NCBI GenBank assembly: GCA_934086395.1
Contig: CAKOIE010000016.1
Location: 1 to 32,523, forward strand
Length of the DNA: 32,523 nt
Origin: an uncultured Bacilli bacterium
GTDB taxonomy: Bacteria > Bacillota_I > Bacilli_A > RF39 > UBA660
Reading direction: 5' to 3'
The notes beneath the pieces were generated by a model. That model had not been told where the DNA came from. It did no database searches and saw nothing but the letters and a program-made list of their open reading frames with translations. Positions 1 through 7,441 of the stretch are shown here, one piece after another. Position numbers and translations under genes: made by a program. Numbering within the stretch: position 1 is the stretch's first letter; every line of letters starts with the position of its first letter.

Positions 1-119
1 AAATCATCTAAATAACCAATTGTTTCAATATTTTTATGTTTAACTTTACCATTTTCTCTATATCCAACAGTGAAAGTTAAAAGAATACCTTTATGAGATT
101 TATTTTGTTTAACAAACAT
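1..119 (-). CDS. Transposase N-terminus, IS1634-like (partial, runs off window)
   Basis: The minus strand reads 39 codons from ATG at 119 to the window edge without a stop. The product begins MFVKQNKSHKGILLTFTVGY and continues to KNIETIGYLDD. This pattern, a short basic start, 'TFTVGYRENGKVK' and then 'ETIGYLDD', is that of the N-terminus of IS1634/IS1549-type DDE transposases. The catalytic region lies outside the window, so I cannot say whether the gene is intact. A second transposase remnant lies just upstream of it on the same strand. Family assignment is by memory of the motif. Confidence 0.6.
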   Translation of the reverse strand, partial: MFVKQNKSHKGILLTFTVGYRENGKVKHKNIETIGYLDD

Positions 120-198
120 AACATCACTACCTTACACATATATAGTAACATAATATACAATGATATACAACACAAAATAAGCAAAAACTTGACAAAAG

Positions 199-223
199 AA
201 AAGCCTTATATATAAAGACTTTG
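199..223 (-). terminator. Possible terminator after the transposase remnant
   Basis: On the minus strand an imperfect hairpin (AAGTCTTTATA with TATAAGGCTT) is followed by TTTTCTTTT. It lies just past the stop of the remnant ORF at 250. Pairing needs a bulge and a G-U pair, so this is tentative. Confidence 0.35.
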
Positions 224-249
224 CATGATATTTATAAATTAGTTAACTG

Positions 250-476
250 TCAAACTCCGGTAGAAGTATCAGTCATAGTGGTTAATCCACAAAGAAGCCC
301 AAATAATCTCGTAACACAAATAGTTTTCATTTTATAAATAACATAACTTTGATTTCTAATATCAGTTAAATTACCAAACATATCTAATAATTTAGGTAAA
401 AATTTTACTATTATAGAATATAGTTCTTTTACTAAATCCTTATCTTTTCTTAATTTTCTTCTTTGCTTCTATTCAT
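250..476 (-). pseudogene. Decayed transposase N-terminal remnant
   Basis: Reading the minus strand, a Shine-Dalgarno-like AAAGGTGG precedes ATG at 476. The frame starts MNRSKEEN and hits a stop almost at once. One frame over, the reading continues as KLRKDKDLVKELY, then FGNLTDIRNQSYVIYKMKTI and CVTRLFGLLCGLTTM, ending at TGA 250-252. The join looks like a single-base frameshift in an A-rich run. The block 'NLTDxRNQSYxxYKMKTI...LFGLLCGL' resembles the N-terminus of DDE transposases, and the catalytic part is missing. I infer a dead fragment of an insertion element; the exact family is not certain. Confidence 0.5.
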
Positions 477-548
477 TACTACATACCACCTTTATTATGT
501 AGTAATTATATCAAAAATTTATCGCGAAGAAAATTCACTCTTTTTTAC

Positions 549-586
549 TGAAAATATTAAAACTTTATGAAAATATTAAAACTTAT
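549..586. repeat. 19-nt direct tandem repeat before a promoter
   Basis: Two adjacent copies of TGAAAATATTAAAACTT-like sequence (549-567 and 568-586) match at 17 of 19 positions. They abut the -35 hexamer of the promoter at 586-614. This could be a regulator site or simple slippage; nothing in the sequence decides between them. Confidence 0.6.
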
Positions 587-614
587 TGTTAAAATATTTT
601 TAATGTGTTATATT
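586..614 (+). promoter_or_regulatory. Promoter of the surface-protein gene
   Basis: TTGTTA (586-591), a 17-nt spacer and TATATT (609-614) fit a sigma-A promoter. The RBS AGGAG (641-645) and ATG 655 follow. Confidence 0.55.
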
Positions 615-654
615 TATAAAGAAAATAAGCAAAATAAAAAAGGAGTTGTTTTTA

Positions 655-1473
655 ATGAAAAAAATACTAATAATTATATTATCTATAGGTGTTATGTTAA
701 TGCCTCTTAATATATTTGCGTTAGATAATGAAAGTACTTTTAGTGTAGGAGATAGTGTATCTGTTTCTTTTAATGGTCAAACTAATTCTCAAAATTTAAT
801 TGGCTTTCATGTTTTAAAAGCATCAAACGCTGGTGAATCTACTGTAACTTTAATTTATGATGGAGTTATGGCTACCCATGATAGTGCAGGAAATATTAAA
901 GAAGCTCAAGTTTTATATCAAACTCCAGATACTGCAACTGGAAATGCTTCTGAATTTGCTGGAAGTAATGTTAAAAGATTTTTAGATGAAGCAGTAGCAG
1001 AATATGGATGGATTTTAGCATCATCTGCTAGATTATTAGAATCAAGTGATTTAACAAGCTTAGGTATTTCAAAAGATGCTGACGGAACATATACTATTCC
1101 AACTAAATATGATTTTTTAAGACCAACAGATTTTGAAAGTGCTCCTTCTACAAATACTACTGATTATTGGACTCAAATAACTAGTGGTACTAGTAATGTA
1201 TATGTTGTAACTAAAGATGGTACTGATAAAACTAATAATATATCAGCTAAAATTGTTACTAAAAGTGTTGATCCTGTAACATCTAGTAATAATTATTCAG
1301 TTAAGCCAGTTGTAGTTGTTAATAAACAATATATTGTATGTAATAATAGTAAAAAAACTGAAAATGTCCAAACTGGTATTGAAGATTATTTCTTACTATT
1401 TGGTGGAATTATTGCCTTTTCTACAATAGGTTATGTTGTTTCTAAGAAAAAGAATGCATTTCAAAATATATAA
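655..1473 (+). CDS. Secreted surface protein with sortase-like C-terminal tail
   Basis: I chose ATG 655, not the upstream in-frame TTG at 646, because AGGAG at 641-645 is correctly spaced from it. The 272-residue product starts with MKKILIIILSIGVMLMPLN and a plausible signal-peptide end near 'IFALDNE'. The middle is rich in Ser, Thr, Asn and Gly and matches no family I recognise. The C-terminus has 'TENVQTGIEDY', a hydrophobic span (LLFGGIIAFSTIGYVV) and then SKKKN. This is the layout of a sortase substrate, with NVQTG as a variant of the LPxTG/NPxTG signal. I infer export and anchoring to the wall. No sortase gene is in the window. The gene has its own promoter and terminator. Confidence 0.7.
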   Translation: MKKILIIILSIGVMLMPLNIFALDNESTFSVGDSVSVSFNGQTNSQNLIGFHVLKASNAGESTVTLIYDGVMATHDSAGNIKEAQVLYQTPDTATGNASEFAGSNVKRFLDEAVAEYGWILASSARLLESSDLTSLGISKDADGTYTIPTKYDFLRPTDFESAPSTNTTDYWTQITSGTSNVYVVTKDGTDKTNNISAKIVTKSVDPVTSSNNYSVKPVVVVNKQYIVCNNSKKTENVQTGIEDYFLLFGGIIAFSTIGYVVSKKKNAFQNI

Positions 1474-1484
1474 TTAATATTTAG

Positions 1485-1513
1485 ACTTTATGATAAAACA
1501 TAAAGTTTTTTTC
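1485..1513 (+). terminator. Terminator of the surface-protein gene
   Basis: ACTTTATG (1485-1492) pairs with CATAAAGT (1499-1506) and is followed by a T run to 1513. Confidence 0.85.
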
Positions 1514-1558
1514 TTTTTATATTTGTGTTAAAATTAAAAAAAAGAAACGAGTGATATC

Positions 1559-1819
1559 ATGGAAAGAATATATGGAGTAGTTAAGGAAGTTTATATTCCT
1601 TTAGAATATAATGACAATAATAATTTATTAGATGTTATGGATAGACATAATATTGGTTTTAAAATAGATGTTGATGGTAAATTAGAATCTTATGAATTTG
1701 AACAAGATGAATTTAACTGTCAAATACTTAAAAATGATTATGTAATGATTACTAAACAAACAATAGATGGAACTGATTTTATAGATATAGAAAAAGTGGA
1801 AAGTGATTTAGATGAATAA
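1559..1819 (+). CDS. Small acidic protein of unknown function, coupled to helicase
   Basis: An 86-residue acidic protein beginning MERIYGVVKEVYIPLEYNDN and ending VESDLDE. It has no signal peptide, membrane span or motif that I recognise. A TGn-TAAAAT extended -10 (1526-1534) lies upstream; the RBS is weak (GAGTGAT). Its last 8 bases overlap the start of the helicase gene at 1812, so the two are probably co-transcribed and translationally coupled. That makes a role as a partner or regulator of the helicase plausible, but this is inference from position only. Confidence 0.7.
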   Translation: MERIYGVVKEVYIPLEYNDNNNLLDVMDRHNIGFKIDVDGKLESYEFEQDEFNCQILKNDYVMITKQTIDGTDFIDIEKVESDLDE

Positions 1820-4289
1820 AGGTTTAGAGTTATATAAACATAATGAAGAAGCATATCAAAAAATAGGTAATGCTTATCAAAGTGGGGAAGATGTTGTTGG
1901 TATAGTTCATGCAACAGGTACTGGTAAAAGCTATCTTGCTTTAAACTTAGCATATCATAATCAAAATAAAAAAGTTGTATATATAGTTCCATCAAATGGA
2001 ATAATTGAACACCTGGAAAACATTATTAAAGAATCTAATTTAAGTAAAGAAAAAGATTTTGCTAACGTTGAATTTAGAACCTATCAAAGTTTGGTTAATT
2101 TATCTTTAAAAGAGATGAAGAATATTGATTGTGATTTATTAATATTAGATGAATTTCATCATTTAGGAGCACCAATATGGGGAGCTCGTACTAAAACATT
2201 TATTGAAACTCATCCTAGCGTTAAAATATTTGGAATGACTGCTTATACTATAAGAAATCGAAATACTTCATATGAAAGAGATATGGCAAATCCAGAAACA
2301 GATGAATTATTTTCTAATAAAATAGTAAGTAAATATGATTTGTGTGATGCCATAATTGATGGTATCTTACCCCAAAATATAACTTATAAAACAAGTGTAA
2401 TTAATTTAGAAGAAATATTAAAAAAGTTAGAAGACAAAACAAGTTCTTTAGGTTTAGAAGAAGAAAATCAAAAAGAGCTAGAGGCTGCTAAAAAAAGAAT
2501 AGCTGAAGCACCAAGTATAGCTAAAATTATAAAAGAAACAATTCATTCAAATTCTAAACTAATATATTTTTGTCCACCATTTTCAGAAAAAGATGTAAAC
2601 GATATAGAAACTATTAAAAAAGAAGCAATGGAATGGTTTAAACAAATAACTGCTGAAGAAAACATTGTTTTCTATTCAACAACAAGTGAGATGGGAACTG
2701 ATGGAAAGAAAAATAGAGAAGCATTTTATCAAGATGTAGATTTAAATGGTAATGATGTAAGTGATAAATTAAGAGTCATGTTTGCCATAAATCAATATAA
2801 TGAAGGAATTCATGCTCCAAATGTAGATGGAGTTATTATGGGAAGAGGAACATCATCGGATATTGTTTTCTTTGAACAACTAGGTAGAGCTTTAGTCGTT
2901 AATCGAAATAATAATCCTGTAATTATTGATTTAGCTGGAAATTATGCTTATATGAATGAGCTTGAAAATAACATAAAAGATAGAGTTAAATTACAAAGTA
3001 ACAAAACAGGAAGAACAAATGAAAGAAGAAATATCTCGGAAGTCAAATTTAACATTGAAATTCAAAACATAGATATATTTATTTTCTTAAGTGATTATTA
3101 TAAAAGAATTAATAGAACTTGGATGGATTATTATGAACTTGCAAGAAAATATTATGAATCACGTGGAGATTTAAAAATTCCTGTGAAATTTAAAACTAAT
3201 GATGGAATTACATATGATCCAAATGGCAAGATAAATTTAGGCACGTGGATAGCAAATCAAAGCCAAAAATGTTTACCGGAAAGCGAGCAAGGCAAATTAT
3301 TATCTCGAATAGGCATGCGATTTGAAAATAAAAATACTTATTTTTCATGGAACGAAATATATCAATATGCTAAAAAATATTATGATTTTTATGGAGATTT
3401 AGAAGTTCCTGCAAAATTTAAAACAAATGATGGAATAACTTATGATTCCAATGGTAAGATAAATTTAGGAAAATGGATAACAACTCAAAGAAGTAGATGC
3501 TTACCAGAAAGTGAGCGAGGCAAATTGTTGTTACAAATCGGAATGAGATCTGCAAATAACAAATTCACGTTATTTTGGAATGAGATGTATCAATATGCTA
3601 AAAAATATTATGATTTTTATGGAGATTTAGAAGTTCCTGCAAAATTTAAAACAAATGATGGAATAACTTATGATTCCAATGGTAAGATAAATTTAGGAAA
3701 ATGGATAACAACTCAAAGAAGTAGATGCTTACCAGAAAGTGAGCGAGGCAAATTGTTGTTACAAATCGGAATGAGATCTGCAAATAACAAATTCACGTTA
3801 TTTTGGAATGAGATGTATCAATATGCTAAAAAATATTATGATTTTTATGGAGATTTAGAAGTTCCTGCAAAATTTAAAACAAATGATGGAATTACATATG
3901 ATCCAAAAGGCAAGATAAATTTAGGAAAATGGATAACAACACAAAGAAGTAGATGCTTACCAGAAAGTGAGCGTGGTAAATTATTGTTACAAATTGGAAT
4001 GAGATTTAATACGTTAAAAGATAATAATAATATTAGAAAAATTTGCTTAAAAAATGAAATAGATACTGAATTAAATAAACAAGTTACACATGTAAGTTCA
4101 TTGAAAGAATTCATGACTAAAATAAAATTAAGTATGGAATTAGGAATAAATCTTATAGATGAAAATGGTAAATTAAATCAAATTTTCTATATGAATAATG
4201 AAGAATTTAAAGATAAATTTGGTTATAATGTTGAAGAATTAATTAATAAATATTCATTAAAGATATCTACATCTAGCAAATCAAAATAA
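1812..4289 (+). CDS. Superfamily II DEAD/DEAH-like helicase with four helicase-associated domains
   Basis: The 825-residue protein shows SF2 motifs in order: Walker A HATGTGKS (33-40), a DEAH-type box ILDEFHH (DEFH, 113-116), motif III-like GMTAY (141-145), motif V-like NEGIHAPNVDG (330-340) and motif VI QLGRAL (356-361). From about residue 437 there are four helicase-associated (HA, PF03457-type) domains with a 76-residue period: W..YYELARKYY, GDL.(I/V)P.KF, INLG.WI..Q, then LP(E)SE.GKLL..IGMR. Units 2 and 3 are identical in DNA sequence. A further 90 residues or so close the protein. Such proteins occur in gut Firmicutes and Bacteroidetes genomes, often in accessory regions, and their role is not settled; DNA or RNA unwinding is expected from the motifs. 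The gene overlaps the small ORF upstream and lies next to transposase remnants. Confidence 0.85.
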   Translation: MNKGLELYKHNEEAYQKIGNAYQSGEDVVGIVHATGTGKSYLALNLAYHNQNKKVVYIVPSNGIIEHLENIIKESNLSKEKDFANVEFRTYQSLVNLSLKEMKNIDCDLLILDEFHHLGAPIWGARTKTFIETHPSVKIFGMTAYTIRNRNTSYERDMANPETDELFSNKIVSKYDLCDAIIDGILPQNITYKTSVINLEEILKKLEDKTSSLGLEEENQKELEAAKKRIAEAPSIAKIIKETIHSNSKLIYFCPPFSEKDVNDIETIKKEAMEWFKQITAEENIVFYSTTSEMGTDGKKNREAFYQDVDLNGNDVSDKLRVMFAINQYNEGIHAPNVDGVIMGRGTSSDIVFFEQLGRALVVNRNNNPVIIDLAGNYAYMNELENNIKDRVKLQSNKTGRTNERRNISEVKFNIEIQNIDIFIFLSDYYKRINRTWMDYYELARKYYESRGDLKIPVKFKTNDGITYDPNGKINLGTWIANQSQKCLPESEQGKLLSRIGMRFENKNTYFSWNEIYQYAKKYYDFYGDLEVPAKFKTNDGITYDSNGKINLGKWITTQRSRCLPESERGKLLLQIGMRSANNKFTLFWNEMYQYAKKYYDFYGDLEVPAKFKTNDGITYDSNGKINLGKWITTQRSRCLPESERGKLLLQIGMRSANNKFTLFWNEMYQYAKKYYDFYGDLEVPAKFKTNDGITYDPKGKINLGKWITTQRSRCLPESERGKLLLQIGMRFNTLKDNNNIRKICLKNEIDTELNKQVTHVSSLKEFMTKIKLSMELGINLIDENGKLNQIFYMNNEEFKDKFGYNVEELINKYSLKISTSSKSK
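3360..3892 (+). repeat. Perfect 228-bp tandem repeat inside the helicase gene
   Basis: The sequence repeats exactly with a 228-bp period from 3360 to 3892: copy A from 3361, copy B from 3589 and copy C from 3817. A and B are identical throughout by eye, and C matches for its first 76 bases before diverging. Each copy encodes one 76-residue HA domain, so the frame is kept. The lack of silent differences implies a very recent duplication or ongoing gene conversion. Confidence 0.9.
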
Positions 4290-4295
4290 AATTTT

Positions 4296-4331
4296 AAAGA
4301 CAATAACATAAAAAAATATTGTCTTTTTTTT
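4296..4331 (+). terminator. Terminator of the helicase operon
   Basis: AAAGACAATA (4296-4305) pairs with TATTGTCTTT (4317-4326) and a T run follows. Confidence 0.9.
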
Positions 4332-4376
4332 CTCTAAAAAATATTATATAATTTATAATAGGATAGAGGAAGTTAC

Positions 4377-6083
4377 ATGATTAGAAAACTTAAAATAAGA
4401 ACATTTTTAGTAGCGATTATAACCTTATTTTTAGGTTCTTTAGCTACATCTTATTCTATAATAAATAGTGATGATTTTTTAAAAAGTTTTAAAATTATAA
4501 ATGTTTCCAATATAAGTACTAAATACCATATTGAATTTGAAAAAACGAAATCAGCTGTAGATTATGAAATAATTGTTTATGATGAAGATAGCAATATAAT
4601 TGCTAATGAAAAAACAAATGAAAATATGATTGATATTGATATGCCAAACTTAAAATATGATAATAAATATAAAATGTTAATATATGCTTATGATAAATTA
4701 GGAGCAAGCATAACAGTTAAAAATCCCTATGAATTTACTTATACTGAACCTACATTTAGTAAAGATAATAATTTAGTATTAGAAAATAATGAAGATTATA
4801 CTTTATATATAGATGGTAACTTAGAAAGTAGAAATTATGAAATTGGGTTATTTGATGGTGAAACATTAATTACTAAAGAAAGTATTAAAAATAATGAATA
4901 CATTATTAAACAAAAATATTTTAATGGCTTAAATCAAGTATTAACAGTTAAATTATTTGATGGCGATAATGTAATTAATAAAATAGATTTATATTCTAAT
5001 TTGTCTCCTATAAGTGATATTAAAATTGTTAGTCCTCAAAATGATGCCCTATTAGATTATCAAGACGTTCCTTTAACGTTTACAGGCGGAGATAACGCTA
5101 GTAATTATACTTTAGAAATATATAAAGATGGAATTTTAATTAAAAGTGTTTCACTAACTCAAAATAGAGCTATAATAAGTTCAGAATTCTTTATGAAAGA
5201 TAATAAATATACCTTCAAAATAAAAGCCGATTATTTAGATTATACATCTTATAGTAAAGAAGCTACTGTTAACTTCCAAATGAAAGAAAAAGCAACTCTT
5301 TTACCTGCTTATATTAACAGTAATCCCAATTACATAAAAGAAAATTCTTACCTAACAATATCTAATCCCAATGAAGGAGGAACCATTTATTATACTCTTG
5401 ATGGAAGTGATCCAACTGCTGCTTCATCTATCTATAAAGAACCTATTCAAATAAAAAATAATATGATATTAAAAACAATTGTTAAAGAAGATAAATATTA
5501 TGATAGTGTTATTTCTACATTTAACTTAAACGTTGAAAATAAAACCGAATATAAAGTATATTTAAGTCCATCTAATCAAACTGGTAATCGTGGCGTTAAA
5601 TCTGTTGGTTTTACTAATGAAGAAAAAGAAATGAATGATTTATCTAATTATATTGAAAAAAGATTAAAAGAAAATAATGTTAAAGTATATCGTAATAATC
5701 CTAATGGTAATATTAATTTATGGGTTGCTGATTCAAAATATTATGGTGCTGACTTACATATTGCTATTCACTCTAATGCTAGTACTGATCATACCTCTAA
5801 AGGTGTTGAAACATGGATTAATGAGCAAACTAGTGATACCTATAGTCTTGCCAACATGATTCAAAGTGATTTATTAAATATTTATTATGATAAAGAAAAT
5901 GGTAACCGAGGAGTTAAATATTCTAATGGTGCCTTAGGTGAAACTAGAATGCCTAAATTTGGTATTTTAGTAGAAGTAGCCCATCATGATTATGAAGAAG
6001 ACGCTAAATGGATAATGGATAATAAAGAGTTAATTGGTAATACAATTGCTGATTCAATTCTTAAATATTTTGGTATAATTTGA
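4377..6083 (+). CDS. N-acetylmuramoyl-L-alanine amidase (Amidase_3 type) with surface domains
   Basis: The 568-residue protein starts with a signal or anchor segment (RTFLVAIITLFLGSLATSY). Residues of about 30-310 form beta-rich, fibronectin-like stretches. A segment with GGTIYYTLDGSDPT follows at about 337-350 and resembles the chitobiase/hexosaminidase C-terminal (CHB_HEX_C) domain of surface enzymes. The last 180 residues are an Amidase_3 domain: KVYLSPSNQTGNRG at its start, GADLHIAIHSNAS in the middle and FGILVEVAHHDY near the end. It should cut the bond between N-acetylmuramic acid and L-Ala in peptidoglycan, outside the cell. The opening motif is SPSNQ instead of the common DPGHGG, a variant I recall from other Firmicutes and prophage amidases. 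The RBS is GAGGAAG just before ATG 4377, with TATAAT boxes at 4347 and 4354. The stop is TGA. Confidence 0.85.
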   Translation: MIRKLKIRTFLVAIITLFLGSLATSYSIINSDDFLKSFKIINVSNISTKYHIEFEKTKSAVDYEIIVYDEDSNIIANEKTNENMIDIDMPNLKYDNKYKMLIYAYDKLGASITVKNPYEFTYTEPTFSKDNNLVLENNEDYTLYIDGNLESRNYEIGLFDGETLITKESIKNNEYIIKQKYFNGLNQVLTVKLFDGDNVINKIDLYSNLSPISDIKIVSPQNDALLDYQDVPLTFTGGDNASNYTLEIYKDGILIKSVSLTQNRAIISSEFFMKDNKYTFKIKADYLDYTSYSKEATVNFQMKEKATLLPAYINSNPNYIKENSYLTISNPNEGGTIYYTLDGSDPTAASSIYKEPIQIKNNMILKTIVKEDKYYDSVISTFNLNVENKTEYKVYLSPSNQTGNRGVKSVGFTNEEKEMNDLSNYIEKRLKENNVKVYRNNPNGNINLWVADSKYYGADLHIAIHSNASTDHTSKGVETWINEQTSDTYSLANMIQSDLLNIYYDKENGNRGVKYSNGALGETRMPKFGILVEVAHHDYEEDAKWIMDNKELIGNTIADSILKYFGII

Positions 6084-6134
6084 CGAATTTAAGATTTTTG
6101 TAAAATTATGTTGTATTATAATCTTGGTGATATT

Positions 6135-6239
6135 ATGAGTAGCATTTTTAGACAAATGATTGAAAAAACTAAGGATTTAATAATTTATGAGGATATAATT
6201 AAAATTTTTGATGAACTTGACAAATCAAGTGATAAATAA
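6135..6239 (+). CDS. Possible 34-residue small protein upstream of gpsB
   Basis: ATG 6135 follows GGTGAT and a TATAAT box at 6117-6122. It opens a 34-codon frame, MSSIFRQMIEKTKDLIIYED then IIKIFDELDKSSDK, ending TAA 6237-6239. Composition is amphipathic and charged. It sits 30 bases before the GTG start of gpsB, so it could be a small protein or a leader ORF of the gpsB transcript. I do not recognise a family. Confidence 0.45.
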   Translation: MSSIFRQMIEKTKDLIIYEDIIKIFDELDKSSDK

Positions 6240-6269
6240 TAAAATTATTGGTAGTTAGAAGGTGTATAA

Positions 6270-6584
6270 GTGGAAGATAAATTATATCTTAATCCCGAAG
6301 AAATATTAAGACATGAATTTAAAATTGATGCAAGAGGTTATCGTATGCAAGAAGTAGATAGATACTTAGATATGGTAATTAGAGATTATACTGAACTAAT
6401 TAAAACTGTAAAAGTACTAGAAACTGAAAATAAAAATTTAAGAGAAGATAATCGTAAAATTAGTGCCGAATATCGTCGCCTTAAAGAGGAAATTAGTGCT
6501 AGTGATACAGGTGTTCCAAATGGTAATACTGACCTTCTAAGAAGATTATCTAATTTAGAAAAAATAGTTTATGGTAAAGAATAA
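6270..6584 (+). CDS. gpsB: Cell-division protein GpsB (DivIVA family)
   Basis: The 104-residue product starts at GTG 6270, preceded by AGAAGGTG. It has the DivIVA/GpsB N-terminal domain (LNPEEILRHEFKIDARGYRM, then QEVDRYLDMVIRDY), a coiled coil of about residues 35-72 (VLETENKNLREDNRKI), a short linker and the C-terminal GpsB motif LLRRLSNLEKIVYG. GpsB is a cytoplasmic adaptor that links cell-wall synthases to the division and elongation machinery. The rnpB gene follows immediately, as in Bacillus. Length and both domains match the family, so the call is firm. Confidence 0.95.
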   Translation: MEDKLYLNPEEILRHEFKIDARGYRMQEVDRYLDMVIRDYTELIKTVKVLETENKNLREDNRKISAEYRRLKEEISASDTGVPNGNTDLLRRLSNLEKIVYGKE

Positions 6585-6920
6585 TATTTTAGGCAAACGC
6601 TGCATTTAATGTAGAGGAAAGTCCATGCTCACAAAGTCTGAGATGACTTTAAAGTTCACGCTAAGGGAAAAAATAACCTTAGGTAGCAAATTGCTAACGG
6701 CTTCGAAATAACCTCAAATGGTTAAAATAGATGTAAAAGTGCCAAAGAGACGAGCTTACTTGGAAACGAGTAAGGTGGAACGTGGTAAACCCCGTGAGTG
6801 AGAAACCCAAATTATGGTAGGGGAGTCTTATACTTGCCAAATGAAGTAAGTATAGGAATCGAAAGATAGATAAATGTTTGCCACCCTTTAAGGGTACAGA
6901 ACATGGCTTATTAAATATTA
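6583..6920 (+). ncRNA. rnpB: RNase P RNA (bacterial type B)
   Basis: This is the catalytic RNA of RNase P, which trims tRNA 5' ends. Conserved blocks are easy to read: GAGGAAAGTCCATGCTC near the 5' end (6613-6630), GTGGAACGTGGTAAACCCC, GAGAAACCCAAATTATGG, GATAGATAAATG and ACAGAACATGGCTTA near the 3' end. The end stem P1 pairs TAATATTT with AAATATTA and is followed by a T run that can end transcription. The order of blocks matches the Bacillus-type (type B) RNA. The 5' end touches the gpsB stop codon. End coordinates are set from the P1 pairing and may be off by a few bases. Confidence 0.95.
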
Positions 6921-6954
6921 TTTTTTTATTTATAATAAAAGGAAGTGAATTACT

Positions 6955-7431
6955 ATAATCGAGATAAGTGAAGTACTTAAAAGTACAAGAGAATCATCAG
7001 GATTAAGTCTTAGTGAAGTATCAAAAGATTTAAACATTGATGAACTTATATTAACCCAAGTTGAAGAAGGAAATATAGGTGCATTTAAAGATTTATTTGA
7101 ACTTAAGAAAATTCTTACTGAATATTCTAAATATTTAGGATTAAATCCAGTTGAAGTTATAGATGAATTTAATGAATATATGTTTGAAAAAACATCTAAA
7201 TTACAAATAAAAAAGATTGAAGAAGCAGTTAAAGAAGATTTAAAAGAAGAACAAAATAATAAAAGAATAGCATCACCCTATACAAGGCAAGCACCACTAA
7301 AAGATAATAAAACATTTGCTATATCAATTATTATTATTGTTATCTTAGTTGTACTTGCAATAATTTGGAGTATTAAACAAGTTACAATTGGAAGTGCAGG
7401 AACAAATATTATCAATTTCTTTTCAAAATAA
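6955..7431 (+). CDS. ymfM: RodZ/YmfM-like HTH membrane protein with non-canonical start
   Basis: The frame encodes an N-terminal helix-turn-helix (EISEVLKSTRESSGLSLSEV, then SKDLNIDELILTQVEEGN), a charged linker, one membrane span (AISIIIIVILVVLAIIW) and a short tail. This is the RodZ/YmfM layout of proteins that tie cell-shape factors to the membrane. The next gene is pgsA, as in Bacillus. There is no ATG, GTG or TTG in frame until 7180, which would remove the whole HTH domain. A TGA stop (6946-6948) closes the frame upstream. AAAGGAAG (6938-6945) is a good RBS, so translation should begin at ATT 6949, ATA 6955 or ATC 6958. I give ATA 6955, nine bases after the RBS; the protein would be about 158 residues. 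A true ATG mutated, or misread, to ATA is the alternative. Confidence 0.75.
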   Translation: MIEISEVLKSTRESSGLSLSEVSKDLNIDELILTQVEEGNIGAFKDLFELKKILTEYSKYLGLNPVEVIDEFNEYMFEKTSKLQIKKIEEAVKEDLKEEQNNKRIASPYTRQAPLKDNKTFAISIIIIVILVVLAIIWSIKQVTIGSAGTNIINFFSK

Positions 7432-7441
7432 GGAGGATTAA

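Noticed and set aside
3360..3892. CRISPR-like array
   Set aside because: The 228-bp units are contiguous, coding and in frame, with no spacers.
7180..7431. Start of the RodZ/YmfM-like gene at ATG 7180
   Set aside because: No RBS, and it would leave the conserved HTH domain and the good RBS at 6938-6945 unused.
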